A stretch of DNA of 64,000 bases from Loripinus fragilis (Eukaryota; Mollusca; Bivalvia; Lucinida; Lucinidae): positions 72,069,471 to 72,133,470 of the forward strand of contig OZ026527.1 of NCBI GenBank assembly GCA_964019695.1. The letters are read 5' to 3'. The notes under the pieces were generated by a model that worked only from the letters and a program-made list of their open reading frames with translations, did not search any database and was not told where the DNA came from. Within the stretch, counting starts at the first letter, position 1; each line of letters starts with the position of its first letter. The translations under genes and the position numbers were made by a program. Positions 54,201 through 60,200 of this stretch are shown in pieces.

Positions 54201-57200
54201 TAAGTCTATTTTTATTCTAAGGTTTGTGACTATTTCCTGTGCTCTACGTTGGCACAGAAAGTTTCGTCAGGGCATGATGGTGGTGCGGAGGAAAGGGAGG
54301 AATGGTGTCCAGGTTTATGGTGTTTTGTTGACATCGACTTACTAGTATTTTACAGACGAGAGAGGTCCATACCAATATGCCTAAAATAGGCTATGTACAG
54401 TAAGCAAAGCGGGCACTCATTGGCCTGGCTACCAGCAAAATGTCCAAAATGTCATTTTGCTGGGGGGGGGGGGGTGCAATGATAGCCCAACACTGATTGC
54501 TGGCTGAGGAGCTTCGTATTTTCTAGAGGGTGACCTCCTACACCTTTATACTTTTCCGGGGGGGGGGGGGGGGGGGGGGGGGTCCGGGACACCCAGTCCC
54601 TGTCCCCACTGAATCCTTAGTTAAATAATCAAATAATTAAATAATAATGAATGCGGTTTATCATACAAATTACTAGTGTGCGGTCAGTTGTTTTATTTCA
54701 TCACGTCATGTCGATTTCAATACGTCATCAGTCAAAACAACAGCTGGACGATGTAATAAACAAATGGACACTGAACGTTTTGCCGATATTGTTTACTCGT
54801 TTTGATTTGGTTTCTATTTCATGCAGACTTTTCTCCAGTATGTATCTATGTATTTGTATCTCTTTGGACATTTTAACAAGTTCTAGATCTTCATTAGGCG
54901 TCTTTTTCGAGCATTTCTTTCGTGTCAACGGTCCGAGTCGATGAAACAACAACATTGGCGGCCATCTTTATTTCCGCTAATGACGGTTTAAAACTACCCC
55001 TGGACCATCGTTAACTTTAATGACAAACTCTCTGATTTAACGACGAACATTCGTCGTTAAAAGCTTAGTACAACTGGGTTTAATGACGACTTAATTAATG
55101 ATGGTTTAATGATGGTTTAATTTGTTATTAAATATTGATACAATCGGATCCTGAACTTAAACTTAATGACATCTTGCAGATATATGAGCAAGACAGATTA
55201 AGAAAATGTAAAATATCCACACGCTGCAATCGCTTTCATGTGTTTTACTTAAACTGTAATAATAAAATTTGCTTCTCGGTAAAACTGGGAGTAGGGCTGT
55301 GTATTAGCTCCTATAGGACAATATATTTAAGATAAAAAAGCAAACTTGGTTTTTCCTATTCATCAATTTAGTATATGTTTGTAAAATCTAATAAAACAGT
55401 TTGAGAAAAAGTCATAATAGTGTTTAACGAACTGACGATAGCCACAATTATGGCTTTTAAATTACAATAAGGTTCATGTAACGCACATAACACCACAGTT
55501 AATCGTATAAATGTTTAAACAGCTTCCATATGTACTAAAGACATGCAGTATGCAGACTGTAAGAATGTCAATTTATTAGGTAATTTTAATGTCTTCTTTC
55601 TGTAGCTCAAACATTCAAATTTCTTATTCTCAAAGTGATATGTTACATATGTAACCAGCTGTTACAGGCTAATGCCCCGACTTACAGAGTGCAAACATTT
55701 CTTATTAAATGCACCTTGAATGGTTACATAAGATGTTATATATCTGTAGAATTCGAAAGGGGATTAGGATGGAGCAGGCCCTTACTCAGCTTGATGTCAA
55801 TATACTGTTTGATGATTTTACTTATCACGCTAACATATGTAACACTCTCTGATCTTTAAAACTTGGTGACAATTACCAGATCTATAAGTCTTTATCATAC
55901 GAGCCAGATAACATTGCTAAACAATGTATGATATCCAGCAGCTGCCAGCTTTTTTCACAATTTTAGCTCAAACTTTCAAACTCTATTTCCTTTATTTGAT
56001 ATAGTATAGCATGTAACATGCTGTTTCAGACTAATGCCCCAACATAGAGAGTGCAAACATCGCTTATTCGATTTCGATGCAGCTTGAGTTGTACTTTAAG
56101 AAGGAATATGCCTGCAAAATTCCCTCGATGAGATTAAAACTTTTTTAGGCATATCTTACGTAAAGACAATGAGCTTGCCCATTTATTTCATCAGGTAATA
56201 TATTTTACAGCCTCTGATATTAAAAAAAATTGCAACAAACTTGCAGATTTATGAGTCTTTTCATATACGCAAATGATTGTCAAACAATGAAAGATATTCG
56301 TCAACTGCAAATATTTTTTAACTACTTTTACTTTAGTTTTAATACCAAACTTTTCACCTTAAACCTGGCCGGCAGGGCTCAAAAAATCACTCGTCCACTC
56401 GCATTTACGAGTGCCTCAGGCTGCAGGGCAAGTGAAAATTTTGATATTTCTAGTGAAATTTAATTTTTTCCCCATATATGTCAATAATTTTTGTGATGCA
56501 GGGCAAGTGCCTATTTTATGATATTTCGAGGCGTGAAGTCTGGGTAGGGGTAGGGTTGTTTAATTGTTTATTCCAGAAAAAATATTAAAGATAGGGAAAC
56601 AAACTTTAATTTTTCTGTTAGCCAATTGCATAAGCTAGTTAGACATGGTTAAAACGTTTTGCACAACACGCCTAGAGATTGTGAATGTAAATGATGTTAA
56701 CCATACTTACAAAAAAAATTAATGGGTTATCTGATTCATGTAACGCATATGACACCTTAGGAAGTCGCAATTTTGTTAAAATGGCTGTCATACATAGTTG
56801 AGATATCCAATATGCAGACTGTATGAATGATTTTCTTTTTTTAAATATTTTAATGTCTTTAACTTGTAGCCCAAACTTTCATTTACCTTTTCTTAATTTG
56901 ATAAAGTAACGTATGTTACAGGAGCTTACAGACTAACGCCCAAACGCACAGAGTGCAAACATTTCTTTAAAAAACTCGGCTTTCAATTCTCTACAAGATA
57001 GTATATGTCTGCAAAATTCCCTAGGGGGGAGCAAACCCATTATCAGCCATCCGTCTATTTATACATGTTAGGAGGATATCAACAATACGATGTTGGTTCG
57101 TATTATAAATCTATTGTTTCACTGTAAATATGGCACCTCACGTAAATGCGTAATTAGGACTGGTCTATCATAGTATCATAGGTACATGTAGCTGAAAATT

Positions 57201-60200
57201 ATGCAAGGTTTTATTAATATGCAACTCATCATCTTGCGCCTTAACACCTCAGTGAAGACACACAACATATTATTTAATTTGTAAAACGCCATCAAAATGA
57301 CTGCATCCGAAAATATTTATTTACTGGTTAAAATAAGTATGGAGGCAAACAATGTGGACCCAGATCAGACGGCTCCAACATGCTCACACTGCTCCCACAT
57401 GGCTAAAACTATGGACTTTTAGAAATTCATGTGATCGTTTTAGTGTGCTGGTGTACTTGCGCGAAATGTGCAAAGTATGGAACATGTGCAAAATTGCACC
57501 TACACATTTTGGTGTTAATACATAATATCGTGATTTACCAGAATATAGCTTTATTCAACGTACCTCCCATAATTGGATCTGGCCCCGTCATTACTGCAGC
57601 AGCGGGATCGACTGAAATAATATAGCAGATATTGTACGTCAACCTGTCAATCATGTAGGTAAGATGTCATGTTGGTGTATAAAGTCTCAAATTTGGTCTA
57701 TATTTACAATTTCATGTTTTGGGTCTATTTAGGTGGCCACAGTGACTAACACTTGCAGTTTGTACAGACCCGAGATTATGTTGGGCCAGATCTGAATCCA
57801 AAACAAATGGCACTCTGATACGAGGGGGGTTCAATATGTAATGAAAACCCATTCATAACTCCATCCCCAAACACGTTAGGATTTTATGCCATATGCCAAA
57901 CGAAAGATCAAAGCACCGCCTTTATAATGGTGCAAGAAACATTATTTTATCTTTCCAAATTTAACAAGTTACAGACTTTTTAAAAAGCACACTAATATAC
58001 ACTGCATATGTTTTCCTTCGAATTGTAAAGACTCATTTTAACAAAGGTAGAAAGGCATGCTGTATTTTCTAAAAGAAAAAAACATTTAACATGCACGAAT
58101 CACATATCCATAGTTTTCTGACTCATTTCCCCTTTATCTGCCATAACGATACAAATTTTTGACTGGTACCGATTTCTCGTGCAAACAGTTTTATTACGAT
58201 ACCCCCTCTTACGTTGACGTCGTTTAAAGCAATGGACGTAGCACTAAAATACGTATGGTTTATGAAAATCGGAAATGTGGCTTTGTGCCAGGAAAGGGCA
58301 ATTTTGATTGTATCGAAGTTTCAATATACACAGTGCATAGGCAGCAGATCAGTTAAACTGTAACCAATATCTAGGGGTATCTCATCTGAGTGGTATTTCG
58401 TTTCCTATAATTTTATTGTCTGAAATAAGCCAGCCAGAGTATGTACATGTAAATACGTGTAACAATGTCCAAATAATGCATCCGAATGCAAACATTGATG
58501 AAACGCGGTACTTTGTTTGATCCATTTTAGTATAAGGCAGACATGGCATTCTTTTAAATGATTTTCTTATTTCAAATGACGTTTTTGGGGTACTTTATGG
58601 GTGAGATTAAACATGGAAATTTCAAAATCGGATGTATTACTTGCAAGTGAACATCAAAGCGACCAGAAAAAAAATGTTACAAATGATTTTCGCATTAAGT
58701 TTCGCTATGTATTCGCTCACGCAAAAACGACGCTGTCAATCGAATACCAGAAAATGTAGCTTCATGGAGGATTTTAACCAAAATGGCATCCTCAGTATTT
58801 CATAGAATATAAAGCAATACCAAAAAAATGCAGGTATAAATCACTAAAATATAATTTTTTACCACAAAAAGAAGCAGACTAAAAACATCCCTCGTTCATG
58901 TAGTTATCTACTTTTGAAAACATTGTTTCATTTTATATCGCAGTGTACTTCAGCACCCTATCTTGAAAGTGGCTTGTGTAAATTTGATAAGGAGCTGGAC
59001 AGCTGCAATTTTACATTCATTTAGGCAAGAAACAGACCTTTTAATGAAAGTAATTATGAAGTGTGTACATATAAAACTTTGGGATATACTGGGCTGTTTT
59101 CATTACATATTGAACGCCCCTCGTAGTATTCCTGAATATTTTAGAATAAGTAATGTCTGCAGACTATTATCATGAAAAATTATCCATCATGCCAAGAGTT
59201 AAAAGTAGAATATCAACCCATTTATACCTAATGGCATTTCCCGTTCTTATCAATTTGACGAATCAATTTCAAATTTAAGGGTTGTTGAGTGGTAAATTTC
59301 AATCTCATTCAATTTTTATTTAAAGCAAATTTTGTAATAGGCTAACAGTGCAAAACCTGATCAGACGCCGCGTTCTACGGCGTCTGATCTGTTTATTCAC
59401 TGTTTGCCGATGTCCCATAAAAGGGACACTAGGCTTATATGGGTTAAGCATGAATCTGAACAAGCGACATGTGTCTATGACCCGAGCTGGCTCTTTTCAA
59501 GCAAATATGTAATGAAAAGTCATGTTTATGAAACGAAACAAAACTATTTTTGCTTTTACCTGGTGTGAACAATAATTTAAAAATTAACCAATGGCAAGTT
59601 ACGCCTTTTGAAATTTCCTTCTTCTTTCAATTGGATGAATCCATTACGATTTTTAGGGTTGTTGAGTAGAACTTTACAATTGAAATCAAATTTGATAATG
59701 TAAGCACTCAATGGAGAACCTATTCAGACGTCGCGTTATGTGATATCTGATCTGGTTTTGCACTCTATTCCGATATCCCATAAAAAGGGCATCGAAAAAG
59801 GGCTAATATGGGTTAAACATTTTAAAGGGGATCAAATGCAAAAAAAATAGGAACGTAATGTCTGACCCTTAAAAGCAGGATCGATTCCCATGCCTGTGTC
59901 TGGCCCCATCCCTTGATCAGGTCCCATTACTGGATCTACTCCAAATCCTGGATCTATTCCCATTCCTGATTCTACTCCAAATCCTGGATCTATTCCCATC
60001 CCTGGTGCTGCTCCCGCGCCTGTATCTGCTCCCACGCCTTGACCTGCTCCCACGCTTGGATCTGCTCCAACGCCTGGATCTGGTCTCGGTCCTGAATCTA
60101 TTGAAAGAGATCATATCAGTCAGATAATGCTACGATGCACGACCCTCTCTATCATTTACATTATTTCTAATCCCTTAAAGAGACTAGATCTGTAACTATG

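Larger units (their letters stand above)
50362..55156. mobile_element. 4.8 kb TIR DNA transposon flanked by TTAA
   Basis: Left end GTGTCCTGGATCCGATTG and right end its near inverse (CAATCGGATCCTGAAC), sharing GGATCCGATTGTATCAA. TTAA lies on both sides (50358-50361, 55157-55160). Subterminal zones (50385-50560 and 54975-55135) are packed with TTAATGACG/CGTCATTA motifs. No recognisable transposase; two coding-like segments on the minus strand (see separate entries). Interior carries nested repeats including a palindrome at 50640-50790. TTAA duplications occur in piggyBac- and Kolobok-type elements; the family remains open. Confidence 0.65.
49521..57563. other. Intron 3 (8 kb): dominated by a 4.8 kb TIR element
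   Basis: The TIR element 50362-55156 occupies most of it. To its right, 55160-57100 contains loose repeats of an ATGCCC..ACAGAGTGCAAACATTTCTTA-type block (three copies around 55670, 56035 and 56940, period about 1 kb or less). A hairpin repeat lies at 57350-57400. Confidence 0.55.
57612..59866. other. Intron 2: second mariner-like element and short palindromic elements
   Basis: Mostly the mariner-like copy 57819-59125, then two short palindromic elements (59340-59440, 59700-59790). No exon found. Confidence 0.55.

Noticed and set aside
59917..60114. Arg/Ser-rich ORF on the minus strand (RS-domain-like)
   Set aside because: It is another frame of the 18-bp hexapeptide repeat in exon 2; phase and splice sites support only the Gly/Asp frame.
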